Positions 12,201 through 20,921 of a DNA stretch of 64,000 nucleotides are shown in pieces; the first letter of the stretch is position 1; each line of letters starts with the position of its first letter. Location of the stretch: the NCBI GenBank assembly GCA_036244855.1, contig BQKZ01000681.1:42582-106581 (forward strand), given 5' to 3'. Made by a program: the position numbers and the translations under genes. This DNA is from Temnopleurus reevesii. Taxonomy: Eukaryota > Echinodermata > Echinoidea > Temnopleuroida > Temnopleuridae. The notes under the pieces are model-generated. The model worked only from the letters and a program-made list of their open reading frames with translations, did no database searches and had not been told where the DNA came from.

Positions 12201-12530
12201 TATATGCATATAGTAATTGCGCTATATAAATGGACCTATTATTATTATTATTACTACACTATTTTGATAATTTTAAAAAACAAAATAATTTAGGAAACTT
12301 TTTTTTAATTGTGCAATAAAAAATATGACAAATTTGCGAAAATAAATTTGCTAAAACATTTGTCATCTATATTGTTTCATCAATGTAAAATTGCCGCCAC
12401 TTCAATATCTTTTTATTTGAATTGAATTTCCCTTTGTTATATTCACCTCCAGATTCATGTTGACTTCTGAGCCGTTGAGCAACTGAATACTGCAGAAGGC
12501 GTCCGTCGTCTGCACACCGCAACACGCCAT
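2439..12530 (-). CDS. Band 4.1-like FERM protein gene (EPB41L4-like), 5' part, four exons seen
   Basis: The gene encodes the N-terminal part of a FERM-domain protein of the protein 4.1 family. Known members link membrane proteins to the cortical cytoskeleton. Four exons join in phase: 12530-12447, 4222-4120, 3062-3020 and 2615-2439. Together they give about 135 residues: a short N-terminus (MACCGVQ), then the ubiquitin-like F1 lobe ([20 protein letters not shown]), the HWL turn, and the start of lobe F2 ([28 protein letters not shown]). The [25 protein letters not shown] and GRLPC motifs match EPB41L4A/B more closely than EPB41, FARP or PTPN3/4, judged from memory of those families. Later exons (rest of F2, F3 and tail) are not in the window. 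Which EPB41L4 paralogue this is cannot be settled here. Confidence 0.8.
2693..2765 (-). pseudogene. Decayed copy of FERM exon 4 5' edge and acceptor
   Basis: The plus strand reads 'catcttgacttaaggaagag', 'tcacttcttctgatattc' and 'gttgtaggactcacatctac'. This is the same order as in the real exon ('catcttgagttgaaggaaaa', 'tcacctcctccgatatcc', 'gttggactaacatctac') with internal deletions. Intron sequence beyond the acceptor (gaaatgaaaataaatgaa ... gaatttcataatatt) is duplicated too, at 2766-2812. The reading frame is broken. Confidence 0.7.
3020..3062 (-). CDS. FERM gene coding exon 3 (43 bases)
   Basis: A micro-exon too short to stand out as an open frame. The acceptor is CTTTACAG (3070-3063 on minus) and the donor is GTAAGTATA from 3019 downward. 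It encodes [14 protein letters not shown] plus one base. The HWL at this point is diagnostic of the FERM F1 lobe, where the family has H/Y-W-L-D/N-P after the conserved Q-T. Its phase (0 in, 1 out) joins exons 2 and 4 exactly. Confidence 0.85.
3240..3277 (+). repeat. (AAT)n microsatellite
   Basis: About twelve uninterrupted AAT units lie inside the FERM gene intron between exons 3 and 2. Confidence 0.95.
3478..3662. repeat. Half of a fold-back repeat family
   Basis: It contains 'gaaattcataattttttaacgggatgtcc' and 'caattttgctcaaattttcagtttgttcatttgatg', then 'caatgagagcatgataattccagggg' and 'ggttccccttta'. The same half-unit occurs within larger palindromic copies at 44863-45420, 49005-49600 and 53030-53645, so this is a solo arm. 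Confidence 0.65.
4120..4222 (-). CDS. FERM gene coding exon 2 (F1 lobe)
   Basis: The acceptor CGTCCACAG precedes TTGAAGATGAAAGG, and the donor GTAAGCTC follows ...AACCAGACA on the minus strand. The exon encodes [17 protein letters not shown] then [18 protein letters not shown]. The pattern K-G-x-x-[VL]-L-x-x-V-x-x-x-L-N-L-x-E-x-D-Y-F-G-L-R-F is the FERM F1 signature, and the Q-T end leads into H-W-L of the next exon. It enters in phase 0 from exon 1 (ends ...NLE). End coordinates may be off by 1-2 bases from manual counting. Confidence 0.85.
4468..4643. mobile_element. MITE-like inverted-repeat element (family 'ggggccaattgcacgaaatggtc')
   Basis: The ends 'ggggcccattgcacgaaatggtc' and 'gaccatttcatgcaattggcccc' are inverted copies about 23 bases long. 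A second inner inverted stretch (cttctt ... aagaag; gtgacacaagaagttaagacg) makes the whole unit fold back. Related copies lie at about 19009-19200 and 32030-32210, one in each arm of the large inverted repeat. Confidence 0.75.
4650..5756. other. Intronic stretch without recognisable features
   Basis: AT-rich sequence inside the long first intron of the FERM gene. The open frames here lack recognisable motifs. A short 'gcgcttacagaaacttttatttggcgctatacaaaaaatatttat' stretch near 5640-5690 resembles SINE-tail sequence. Confidence 0.4.
5757..6990. repeat. About 308-bp tandem (satellite-like) repeat, four copies
   Basis: The unit starts at 'atattgaattgaataatctcctcatcctc' and ends with '...catcatgtcaacaaggagac'. 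Copies begin near 5757, 6066, 6374 and 6698. Units 1 to 3 are nearly identical over most of their length; the fourth is more diverged, with a C-rich run near 6860-6880. Landmarks in each unit are 'tgttgagtatcaaa', 'cctgacagatc(c/a)ctagtgttt' and 'actccccatg(g/a)tgtctc'. Confidence 0.9.
7205..7525 (-). mobile_element. tRNA-derived SINE, diverged, minus strand
   Basis: The minus strand reads 'gtggtgttgtggttctgactctcgcc ... gtttgattcccatccatgac', matching the head of the SINEs at 11970 and 55926, including a B-box-like 'ggttTgattcc'. It continues with 'attagttttcttcaccaagaaatttatccacattgtactgcactcgac', the conserved body. The tail towards 7205 is diverged. Confidence 0.7.
7551..7780. mobile_element. 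Diverged copy of the 'taggcgggtttac' TIR element
   Basis: The ends 'taagcctgtttactaatag' and 'tattagtaaactcaac' are decayed inverted copies of the family TIR (taggcgggtttactaatag). The interior keeps 'gcatacattgcttattgcaaagtcgagtaagcctcaggcaagcttttgggttgtcaa', the family core. Better preserved copies are at 36185-36408 and 51540-51767. Confidence 0.7.
8985..9130. mobile_element. Partial copy of the 'taggcgggtttac' TIR element
   Basis: It contains 'cacatagtaacaagtaatgccaactggattccaagtattgaag' followed by 'accgatttaaggaataccacataa' and 'tcaatctataagtac'. The order matches the right half of complete family members, but the terminal gcgggt motif is gone. Confidence 0.55.
9131..10230. other. Intronic stretch without recognisable features
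   Basis: AT-rich sequence with an (AAAT)n run at 9160-9182. No coding similarity, tRNA or clear inverted-repeat element was recognised. Confidence 0.4.
10232..10329. mobile_element. Short MITE-like repeat ('ggggcctgtaacat' family)
   Basis: The ends 'ggggcctgtgacat' and 'atgttacaggcccc' are inverted copies. The interior has the fold-back 'acttacgattaatatttatcgtaaact'. Related copies are at 36546-36670 and 36985-37110. Confidence 0.7.
10619..10860. mobile_element. Non-autonomous TIR element with 5-bp target duplication
   Basis: It begins 'cagggcgctacaa' and ends with the inverted form 'ttgtagcaccctg'. The interior is rich in 'ttgccc/gggcaagt' in both orientations. It is flanked on each side by the direct repeat CACTC (10614-10618 and 10861-10865). 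No transposase is encoded. Confidence 0.8.
10866..11960. other. Intronic stretch without recognisable features
   Basis: AT-rich sequence with a G run at 11163-11175. A 111-codon open frame at 11252-11587 has no recognisable domain and a composition like the surrounding non-coding DNA, so it is not called as a gene. Confidence 0.4.
11966..12245 (+). mobile_element. tRNA-derived SINE
   Basis: The head 'gtcgtgtagcatggttctgactctcgc' and the B-box-like 'cggttcgagtcctacccatgacg' show a tRNA ancestry. The conserved body 'aatttccttcagcaagaaatt ... gcactcaacccaggtgaaaaaggggtacctggcagga' is followed by 'gcgctatataaatggacctattattattatt', the family tail. The distal part (from 12181) is included in the 1.85-kb duplication. 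Confidence 0.85.
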
Positions 12531-14029
12531 CGCAAAGCGGGGAACCGGCGGCTTGGAGCGATGTCAACAGACCGTTACCTTTTCCAATGCTCTTTGCTTT
12601 CTAACGTAGACGGGTGAAAGCATTAGTCTCTCCGGAAAGAGTCATTGTGCAGAAGAAAAAATAGAATGTCGAGCGAATGTTGGTGTCGTATTCCACAGAA
12701 GCCAAGGTTTTTTTTTCAAGAGATTAATGTCAAGAAAGACGTTCAAAATGAGAGAAGACCACTTTCATTTCTACCGGTAAAAATCTGCACCTGTGCCAAT
12801 ATGATAACGATACAGGGGTATTGGTGGTAAGTGCTCATTAGTCAACTAACGGTATACGCGAAAAACACCTGTAACCGGCTGTAATGGGGTATCATATGAA
12901 ATTCAGTGTTTCCAATTCGCTCTCTTTACTCCAGTCCAGATTTCGTAGGAGACGGGGTTACTGGTCTCGTCTGTTTTAATCCAACCCTTTGTCACTTCTG
13001 CCAGTACCGTACAGCAGATCGTAAAATCCGGCTTTTGTGTAGCATTTAAACCTCTCGACAAATCAATAAAGTGGAGGTTGCAAAAATAAATAACAGTGCT
13101 AATTGCGCTATAGATGGCGCTACGCCAAAATCATGTTTCTGCACATCGGTATGTCTATGGTAACCAAGGAACAGCTGAGCGGTGACAGTTTAGTTGGTCA
13201 ATAATGGTACAACACGTACATAAATTTAAATTATCGGCAAACTTGCCTAGCCTACATTGGAAATAGAAAGACCTATTTCATTATAAATGTAGCCAGAAAA
13301 GTATATCCCATTGAAAAAAAAGTTACAAACACATTATAACGGAGGAGTGGCAGATAAACAAGAATATTTGTGTATATAGGGACAGTGGAGGTGCATGGGG
13401 GCGGATGTCAGTTAACAAAAAAAACTTAATATGATAGTGTGTAAAATTGTTAAACTGTACTACACTGCACCCCCCCCCCCCCGGTTGAAACATTATGCAG
13501 TGCCTGATGTACTCAATTGTTTTGTAATTCCCTTGTTTGTAAAAATTGTTACGATCGAGCTAGTTATACAATAAGTGAACTAATGCTCTTGAATTTTTTG
13601 TCTAGAATGTTACTTTTCAAAAATTGCAAGTGCTTGGTTTAAAATGAAATTCGAACCGGAAATGAGCAAAATCTTTATTGCATCCGTATTCTCATGCCTA
13701 TTTTGAGAGTGTCTCTTGTTATTTTATATATGAATTCAAATTTACTTATAAATGAATTTAATATGAATTTTCTGGTCAATTTTTAAGAAATTCAGTCTAC
13801 TGGGGTAACTTTACTTCCCATAATTTCCCCCTGATCGATCTATGTACATGTAATTATGAGGCCAGGGGATCAGACAAGAAATTATATTACATTCTAATTA
13901 AGCTCACCCAAGTGTTAAAATTTGTCAAAGTTACTGTTTCAATGAACAGGAGAAGCACAATTTACCAAATTGTAAAGGGCTAGCAAGAAACCTCTGTGAC
14001 TTTTGGAAACTTATATTTTACTTCGATAT
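12181..14029. repeat. 1.85-kb near-identical direct duplication, copy 1
   Basis: This block starts inside a SINE tail ('tagtatcaagcgcagtagag') and ends at 'cttcgatat'. The next base is a lone 'n', then the sequence restarts at 'tagtatcaagcgcagtagag'. It carries the first coding exon of the FERM gene and its 5' region. It differs from copy 2 only by scattered substitutions and small indels. Confidence 0.95.
12447..12530 (-). CDS. FERM gene coding exon 1 (copy 1)
   Basis: The ATG at 12530-12528 opens an 84-base coding segment encoding [18 protein letters not shown] and [10 protein letters not shown], followed by the donor GTGAATA at 12446 downward. An in-frame TGA lies a short way upstream of the ATG, supporting this start. 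A short N-terminus followed by F-C-x-[IV]-x-L-L-[ND]-x-S matches the beginning of EPB41L4-type FERM domains. It joins in phase 0 to exon 2 (LKMKGSD). Confidence 0.75.
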
Positions 14030-14030
14030 N
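14030..14030. other. Single-base assembly ambiguity at duplication junction
   Basis: The lone 'n' sits exactly between the two copies of the 1.85-kb block. This is the usual mark of two contigs or haplotype fragments butted together. Confidence 0.9.
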
Positions 14031-15874
14031 TAGTATCAAGCGCAGTAGAGTATATGCATATAGTAATTGCGCTATATAAATGGACCTATTATTATTATTA
14101 TTACTACACTATTTTGATAATTTTAAAAAACAAAATAATTTAGGAAACTTTTTTTTAATTGTGCAATAAAAAATATGACAAATTTGCGAAAATAAATTTG
14201 CTAAAACATTTGTCATCTATATTGTTTCATCAATGTAAAATTGCCGCCACTTCAATATCTTTTTATTTGAATTGAATTTCCCTTTGTTATATTCACCTCC
14301 AGATTCATGTTGACTTCTGAGCCGTTGAGCAACTGAATACTGCAGAAGGCGTCCGTCGTCTGCACACCGCAACACGCCATCGCAAAGCGGGGAACCGGCG
14401 GCTTGGAGCGATGTCAACAGACCGTTACCTTTTCCAATGCTCTTTGCTTTCTAACGTAGACGGGTGAAAGCATTAGTCTCTCCGGAAAGAGTCATTGTGC
14501 AGAAGAAAAAATAGAATGTCGAGCGAATGTTGGTGTCGTATGCCACAGAAGCCAAGGTTTTTTTTTCAAGGGATTAATGTCAAGAAAGACGTTCAAAATG
14601 AGAGAAGACCACTTTCATTTCTACCGGTAAAAATCTGCACCTGTGCCAATATGATAACGATACAGGGGTATTGGTGGTAAGTGCAGTGCTCATTTAGTCA
14701 ACTAACGGTATACGCGAAAAACACCTGTAACCGGCTGTAATGGGGTATCATATGAAATTCAGTGTTTCCAATTCGCTCTCTTTACTCCAGATTTCGTAGA
14801 AGACGGGGTTACTGGTCTTGTCTGTTTTAATCCAACCCTTTGTCACTTCTGCCAGTACCGTACAGCAGATCGTAAAATCCGGCTTTTGTGTAGCATTTAA
14901 ACCTCTCGACAAATCAATAAAGTGGAGGTTGCAAAAATAAATAACAGTGCTAATTGCGCTATAGATGGCGCTACGCCAAAATCATGTTTCTGCACATCGG
15001 TATGTCTATGGTAACCAAGGAACAGCTGAGCGGTGACAGTTTAGTTGGTCAATAATGGTACAACACGTACATAAATTTAAATTATCGGCAAACTTGCCTA
15101 GCCTACATTGGAAATAGAAAGACCTATTTCATTATAAATGTAGCCAGAAAAGTATATCCCATTGAAAAAAAAGTTACAAACACATTATAACGGAGGAGTG
15201 GCAGATAAACAAGAATATTTGTGTATATAGGGACAGTGGAGGTGCATGGGGGCGGATGTCAGTTAACAAAAAAAACTTAATATGATAGTGTGTAAAATTG
15301 TTAAACTGTACTACACTGCACCCCCCCCCCCCCGGTTGAAACATTATGCAGTGCCTGATGTACTCAATTGTTTTGTAATTCCCTTGTTTGTAAAAATTGT
15401 TACGATCGAGCTAGTTATACAATAAGTGAACTAATGCTCTTGAATTTTTTGTCTAGAATGTTACTTTTCAAAAATTGCTTGGTTTAAAATGAAATTCGAA
15501 CCGGAAATGAGCAAAATCTTTATTGCATCCGTATTCTCATGCCTATTTTGAGAGTGTCTCTTGTTATTTTATATATGAATTCAAATTTACTTATAAATGA
15601 ATTTAATATGAATTTTCTGGTCAATTTTTAAGAAATTCAGTCTACTGGGGTAACTTTACTTCCCATAATTTCCCCCTGATCGATCTATGTACATGTAATT
15701 ATGAGGCCAGGGGATCAGACAAGAAATTATATTACATTCTAATTAAGCTCACCCAAGTGTTAAAATTTGTCAAAGTTACTGTTTCAATGAACAGGAGAAG
15801 CACAATTTACCAAATTGTAAAGGGCTAGCAAGAAACCTCTGTGACTTTTGGAAACTTATATTTTACTTCGATAT
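14031..15874. repeat. 1.85-kb near-identical direct duplication, copy 2
   Basis: Offset 1850 from copy 1. Differences include T/G at the 'gtatt/gccacag' site, the loss of 'tccag', 'gtgctcattag' versus 'gtgcagtgctcatttag', and 'gcaagtgcttgg' versus 'gcttgg'. The pattern resembles two alleles of one locus. After 15874 the sequence continues uniquely ('atatactttgtataac'). Confidence 0.95.
14297..14380 (-). CDS. FERM gene coding exon 1 (copy 2)
   Basis: Identical in coding sequence to the exon at 12447-12530, including start codon and donor. If the duplication is real, the gene has two alternative promoters with identical first exons. If it is an assembly artefact, this is simply the other allele. 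The artefact is the likelier reading because of the adjoining 'n'. Confidence 0.6.
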
Positions 15875-16183
15875 ATATACTTTGTATAACTTTCGATCAG
15901 GATAATTCTCACAGAAAATGATTAGACCCCTGTATACAATACAAACGTGTGGTTTCTTGATTCCCCTCAATTAAAAAAAGTAAAGTTATGTCACTGTCAG
16001 CTGCGTGTGAACTAGTCATGAACAGTGCGGAAGCCTCCCAGTTCGTGCCCCATAATGGCACGACTTACCACGACAAAGTTCTGGACAAAAGTCGTGCAAG
16101 TGTCATCCTGGCTTGTTACTCTTCCTCTCTTGTTTTCCCTTTCATAAACATTTCATTTTGAATTATAAACGTCGTAAAACTTT

Positions 16184-16200
16184 CTCTCTCTCTCACTCTC

Positions 16201-16236
<36 letters not shown>

Positions 16237-16239
16237 CCC
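16184..16239 (+). repeat. (TC)n microsatellite
   Basis: A run of CT/TC dinucleotides interrupted by single C insertions. The inverted partner in the right arm is the longer GA tract at 34735-34845. Confidence 0.9.
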
Positions 16240-17104
16240 CTCTTCTCAATTGTTCAGACAGCCAGACAAATTATCATGCACTTCATGCGCTCCAATTTGC
16301 AACCAAATTGTAGTTGATTCGCGATCATTGGTAACTTTGTAGCAACACCCCTGCACGAAACCAAAGTGATCGTGCGGAAACATGACGATAAAACACTTTT
16401 GACCAAAAATTCACACATCGTAATAACCAAAGAAATATATTATGATTATATTATGATATGCAGCATAATTTATTCATTAATTTGATTTGTTTCCAGCTAC
16501 AATTTTCAAATGAATGGATTGCACTTGCAATTGATTTTCACCATTTTTCCTCATGTTGATGATCTAATTTTTTTACATCGTATATATATTTTTTAGTTTG
16601 TTCCCTAGGCGCAAATATGAATAAAGCGCCGTTAAATAATCCAAAAACAACAACAACCCTATATTCGGCGTTGACTTTTCTTTAATAAATTGGGTGATAA
16701 GGCCTTACGTATTTATGGTACTGGTTCATGCTTTTGCCACAGCAACTGCAAAACAAATACTACAACACTCAACCACAGTCTCACATACCACTCTGATCGA
16801 GGGGTATGCGAGAATCTGCATGTGGTTAAGTGTTCAATTAAATTCAATTCAATTAAACTTTATTCAACCATATTAAAAAATCACATCATATACAAAGGTA
16901 CAAGTAAATGGTTGGGACCCTAAAGAAGCAGCGTTTTGCAAGTGTTATCAGAGCAACGATATATGCAGAGGCGGGTGCTAGGTAGAACACAGAGTCCTCA
17001 ATTGGACTTCTCCAAAACCCATCACCAGCCAGGCGTAATTTCCAGTCTTCATGTCCGCTCATGTGATAGGCCTATTTCTCCTGTATCTACAGATGATCGT
17101 GTCC

Positions 17105-17568
17105 AATAGGCCGGTTTAATAATATATTCAAATTTTATGCACGTTTTTTGCCACGAAAGTAAGTTACCTGAATTGAATGATTTTTTTTTTGTCTTTGGTA
17201 GATAAATAATTGAAATAATTCTTGCCTTATAATTCCTTGCCTTATCCCAACATGGATAAACACTGATTGACATTGTTTTACAGATGATGTGGAAAAAAAT
17301 CACAGGCATTCTCGGGTAAGAATCGAGCCCGCCACTTTCATCGGCTCTCGGTGGTCTAGTGGTAAGACACCTATCTGGTCATCAGGAGATCGTGGGATCG
17401 ATTCCTATTGTTTAGTGTTTATCCATGTTGTAATTGGAATCCAGTTTGCATGTGTTACTTGTTGCTATGTCGGGCAAGCCACGGGTAAGCTATATGCTGT
17501 CAAGAAAAACCTTTGTGTATACAGTACGCATAGTATTTGTGTCTATTAGTAAACCCCTCTATTATCAC
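17105..17568. mobile_element. 'taggcgggtttac' TIR element carrying a second element with a tRNA-like core (left arm)
   Basis: The ends are 'taggccggtttaataatatattcaaatttt' and 'attagtaaacccctcta'. The family core 'ggaatccagtttgcatgtgttacttgttgctatgtcgggcaagcc' lies on the right. Between them lies extra sequence with a tRNA-like segment (17346-17407: 'ggtggtctagtggtaagac ... gggatcgattcc', A-box and B-box-like). It matches the right-arm element at 33511-34027 in inverse orientation. Confidence 0.75.
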
Positions 17569-17723
17569 GTCGTCTGACGTCATTTGCAGTTACTGAAACT
17601 GATTTTGGTAGTGAGCGTACGAAATCAATGGACTTGTTGATTTGTACTTCCGGTCGACGTACTGTGACGTGGGTGCGTCGATACAAATTGAAATCTCCCT
17701 AACATGAAGTCCGTGTTAGATTG

Positions 17724-18408
17724 TTATTCTTTGAGCGTATACATTTCGTTATAGAAAGGCATTTCTTTCTCTACGACCTCCTTCAGATCATCCGTAGCGT
17801 CATCAAGCGAGTTGGTGGTCGATGAGGCTTTGAAACACGTGCTCTTGAAAGCATTTGTAAACCACATGGCATAGCGAGGAGATTCAGGGATGTTCATACA
17901 TGAGCTCTTCCACTTCAGAACCACATCGGTCGAGGCATCCCAGGAAAGCAGACTCTCGGTGTACGGAATCCCTAGGGCGCTGCACAAGCGTGGCAACATC
18001 GCCGACGGGTTCTCCAACATCTCATCGATGTCAAGAATAACCGGGTCATCATCCACCGTCTCCTTGATGTGGCACCAGAGCTCATGGATCGCTTTGTACA
18101 TGTATGGTGTTCCTTCCGTCGGTTGAGGAAGGTCGTTGATGATGTGAAAAGTTTCTTCGTTCTCAGGGACCTTGAAGCCATCGGGTAAAGTCGCAGGGTC
18201 AGCAGTAAGAATGAAATCCAGCATACCCTTTCGGAGGGACTTGTATGCCTTCACCGGATGCCGGATGAGGAAGAAGTGCTTAAATCCACTCGATCGGTCG
18301 GGTAGGTATTGATAACGACTCGGTGGCATGCCTACTGCCATATCCTTGACGAACACGAATTTCTTGTCAGGGTCCAAATTGTCGAAAGATTTCTTCAGCC
18401 ACACGGGT
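17724..18408 (-). CDS. Gene A exon 2
   Basis: Carries most of the protein, starting P-V-W-L-K-K-S-F and holding the predicted 3'-phosphate-binding segment IRHPVKAYKS. A conserved stretch DPVILDIDEMLENP and the acidic end VVEKEMPFYNEMY follow. The minus-strand acceptor TAG/ACCCGTG is at 18410-18409. Confidence 0.85.
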
Positions 18409-19809
18409 CTATAAAAGATAATGAAACATTTTCAAAATATCGGTGACATACGATGTATCATGCTATTCAGTCCTAAAACATATTCTTTGAAACAGTTTTG
18501 CTACGAAGAGTGAGAGAGAGAATGAGAAAGTGAGATATGGGTGGGGGATCTTAGGCTATTCTAATTACTTCTGTAGGATAGTTGTCCAGTATTTGGAACC
18601 TTCAAAGGTTCTGTACACTGAAAAAAACGTGTTGGGAGAATAACCAACTAAAGCCCCAGTCATACAGAGGCCCAAAAGCAACATGATTCAACACAACTCT
18701 TTGTTCAGTTCACAGATAACTTTCTCGGACGCGGAACAAAAAGTCGCATTGAAACGTGTTGCCTCCGGGCTTCTATGTGACTGGGTCATAACCAACCATT
18801 GGGCAATGTATATTCCTCATGATCTGTTAGTTAAACGTTTTATGCTCTACAATTAACATATTTTCGTCACACTCAACAATTGAGCAACATCTTGCCAAAC
18901 AGTGAGTTAAGTTGACAATTAACCTAATAAGGCAAATTTCAATATAGTAGATTTAAATTTTAGTCTTATGTGATCTACATATAGGCCTATCATATTTAGA
19001 GACGCCAGGAGCCAATTGCACAAAATGGTCTTAGCGAGCGTCTTTTTGCTAAGACGTCTTAACCTCTTGTACCACTCTCATCACATAGACCTATCAATGT
19101 TTGTGTATATTTTAGGATGATGGCACAAGAAGTTACGACGTCGTAGCGAGAAGAGGGAAGCTAAGACAAGTTCGTGCAATTGGCCCCTGATCCATCAATT
19201 GAGGTTTACAATATTTGTCAGTGCGACTAAACGCCAACGCACACTGCACGACCTTAGTACGACCTTAAGACCAATTCTACAAACACTAAAACACGTACGC
19301 TATGATGTGTCATCTCACGGCGAAGTACTTGATACTTGAAATTTGATCAAGTATCAAATAAATCGCCGTAAGGCAACGTATCACAACGTGTTTTAGTATT
19401 TGTAAAAATTGGTCGTAAGGTCGTACGACTAAAAATCGCGAAGTGTGCGGTGACCTTAAAGTTGTTCTATGAGAGTCGTTTATTTTTTTTTGGCATGTTA
19501 ATTGTGAATGATTCCTTACGATAGGTATTCAATCTTGGAACCGTCGTCCCCGGCCAGGGCCAGGTTCTTCGCTGCCTCGGCGAACACCTCCTCGTTGCCC
19601 TCCACTTCGAGCGGGAAACTGGAGTCGGGATGGAAGAGTTCGTGGACATCGCTTGCGGCCTTCGAGATGACGTACGACTCGAGCCAGACTTCGGCACCCT
19701 CGACGAAGCTCATGCATTTCGTCATCGCTGTCGAAACCGACCTTGGCACGCACCACATGATCACCCGTGGGTTCTTCTGGTGATCGTCAGTAGTTCCGTT
19801 GACAGACAT
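17724..19809 (-). CDS. Sulfotransferase-like gene A, two exons (left arm)
   Basis: Exon 1 is 19809-19520 (donor GTAAGG) and exon 2 is 18408-17724 (acceptor ...TTATAG, stop TAA). Together they encode about 324 residues. The N-terminus has RVIMWCVPRSVSTAMTK (residues 15-31), a P-loop-like 5'-phosphosulfate-binding motif in which PRSxSTA replaces the PKSGTTW of classical cytosolic sulfotransferases. FFLIRHPVKAYKS follows, with Arg146 and Ser154. Their eight-residue spacing is that of the Arg/Ser pair that binds the 3'-phosphate of PAPS. Families with this architecture include bacterial-like sulfotransferases and proteins often named 'branched-chain amino acid aminotransferase-like' in invertebrates; the substrate is unknown. 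A two-base insertion (GTATACG here, GTACG in copy B) ends this protein with YTLKE instead of YAQRITI. No signal peptide or membrane segment is seen. Confidence 0.85.
18651..18790. mobile_element. MITE-like element ('ccccagtcacatag' family) in gene A intron
   Basis: The ends 'agccccagtcatacagaggc' and 'gcttctatgtgactggg' are inverted. The inner arms 'gcaacatgattcaacac' and 'cattgaaacgtgttgc' are inverted as well. Other copies: 23452-23590, 31602-31738, and a partial one at 41955-42060. Confidence 0.75.
19009..19200. mobile_element. MITE-like element ('ggggccaattgcac' family) in gene A intron
   Basis: The ends 'ggagccaattgcacaaaatggtcttagc' and 'gctaagacaagttcgtgcaattggcccc' are inverted. The right-arm counterpart sits at 32030-32210, so this insertion predates the formation of the inverted arms. 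Confidence 0.75.
19229..19456. mobile_element. MITE-like element present only in the left arm
   Basis: It starts 'aaacgccaacgcacactgcacgacctta' and ends 'cgcgaagtgtgcggtgacctta'. The inner inverted stretches 'ggtcgtaaggtcgtacgac', 'aacacgt ... acgtgtt' and 'ctcacggcgaagtacttgatac' fold back. The gene B intron lacks it, so it was gained or lost after the arms separated. Confidence 0.65.
19520..19809 (-). CDS. Gene A exon 1
   Basis: Starts at ATG 19809-19807 and encodes 96 codons plus two bases, ending I-E-Y-L-(S). The start is shared by all three paralogues and lies 13 bases after an AG (aagcag|gaaatcggcaaag) that in the third paralogue looks like a genuine 3' splice site. A leading non-coding exon is therefore likely. 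Confidence 0.85.
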
Positions 19810-19890
19810 CTTTGCCGATTTCCTGCTTTGATGAATTATGAGGAAATGCTATAACAAATTGTGAAACCAAAAGTCTTTCACTGGCATTCT

Positions 19891-20097
19891 TAAGGTGTGG
19901 TCACACTGGCCGAGCGGAGCTGTAGCGGTCCTTTAGCGGTAGAGATTTAGTATGCAAGGACAGACCCACGGCTTTCGGTGTGTACAGGCGCAGAGCGTTG
20001 TACACAGGCCGAAAGCCTAGGGTCTGTCCTTGCAGACCAAATCTTTACCGCTAAAGGATCGTTACAGCTCCGCTCGACCGGTGTGACCACACCTTTA
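19891..20097. mobile_element. Long-TIR MITE upstream of gene A
   Basis: The two halves are near-perfect inverted copies of about 90 bases, from 'ggtgtggtcacactggccgagcggagctgtagcgg' to 'ccgctcgaccggtgtgaccacacc', with the pair 'aaggacagaccc/gggtctgtcctt' inside. The counterpart is at 31012-31229 in the right arm. Confidence 0.85.
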
Positions 20098-20707
20098 GTT
20101 CTGAACTTTGGGTGAAATCGATTTTTCTGAAAAGTTTTGGGAGTACGATTTCCTTCAAAAACTTAGATTTGTTACTTGACCATCAATAATAGGATCAAGT
20201 CTAAATGTTTTTTTTTAAAAACTCTTAAATAATGCATATAAAAACAGAGAAAATGGAGAATCCCTGCATGAGCGCAATAGTTTGAAAACACAGGGTTTGT
20301 TGTTGTTGGGCACCCTTTGGGAAAATTATTGGCATGTTGAAATTTTACGGAGACACTAAGGAGACACCCATATTAAGATCTTTCGCCGCAACAGCTGCCG
20401 TCACTTTTAATTATTCAAAGCTTCTTAGCTGTTCGATGTGAAATGTATTTTGCCCAGTTTGATGTTTTTCGTATCATCTTAGCCGAATGACGAAAGACGA
20501 AAGTGTCATCTTTTAATGAATTCCTAATGCTTTACATTCAAATAAAAAGTTAAACAAGAGCAAGCTGGAGTATTCTTAATGTAGGATGAAGAAAAAGAAG
20601 CTTTAAATCGTGAACAAGTACGGCTGATGTCGCGGCAAAAGAACTCGTCATAATTGTATGTCCCCTTAGTACTTAAGCAGATTTTACCACTAAACACCCC
20701 TCTCTTC

Positions 20708-20921
20708 ATGAAGGCCGACTCACACGTTTGCCTTTTTCGCCGGCGTCGGTCCATCGTTTTAGAAAATTAGAAACGTTCCCCGAGCGCACAGTATACGCAG
20801 ATCAGACGGTAGACTGACTTTCGGCTTGCGCTCAAGGAGCATACGCCGAACGTCAGTCCACCGTATGACCCACGTCTTTGTGCGTCCAGGATAAAAACCC
20901 GAAATGTGTGAGTCGGCCTAA
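20708..20921. mobile_element. MITE-like element ('aggccgactcacac' family), left arm
   Basis: The TIRs are 'aaggccgactcacacgtttgcctttttcgcc' and 'tgtgtgagtcggcct'. The interior has 'agcgcacagtatacgcagatcagacgg' and the inverted 'ccgaacgtcagtccaccgtatg'. A related element sits in the third paralogue's intron at 40300-40536. The right-arm counterpart (about 30240-30405) is shorter and lacks one end. Confidence 0.75.

Noticed and set aside
12645..12830. 61-codon plus-strand frame repeated at 14495-14680
   Set aside because: Repeated only because of the 1.85-kb duplication; upstream of and antisense to the FERM gene, with no domain.
17346..17407. Functional tRNA gene
   Set aside because: A-box and B-box-like sequences are present but the acceptor stem does not close and copies are embedded in mobile elements, so it is treated as a tRNA-like repeat core.
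17890..18126. Antisense open frames over the sulfotransferase-like exons (also at 19508, 31334, 32959, 41532)
   Set aside because: Mirror images of conserved coding sequence, present in all paralogues for that reason alone.
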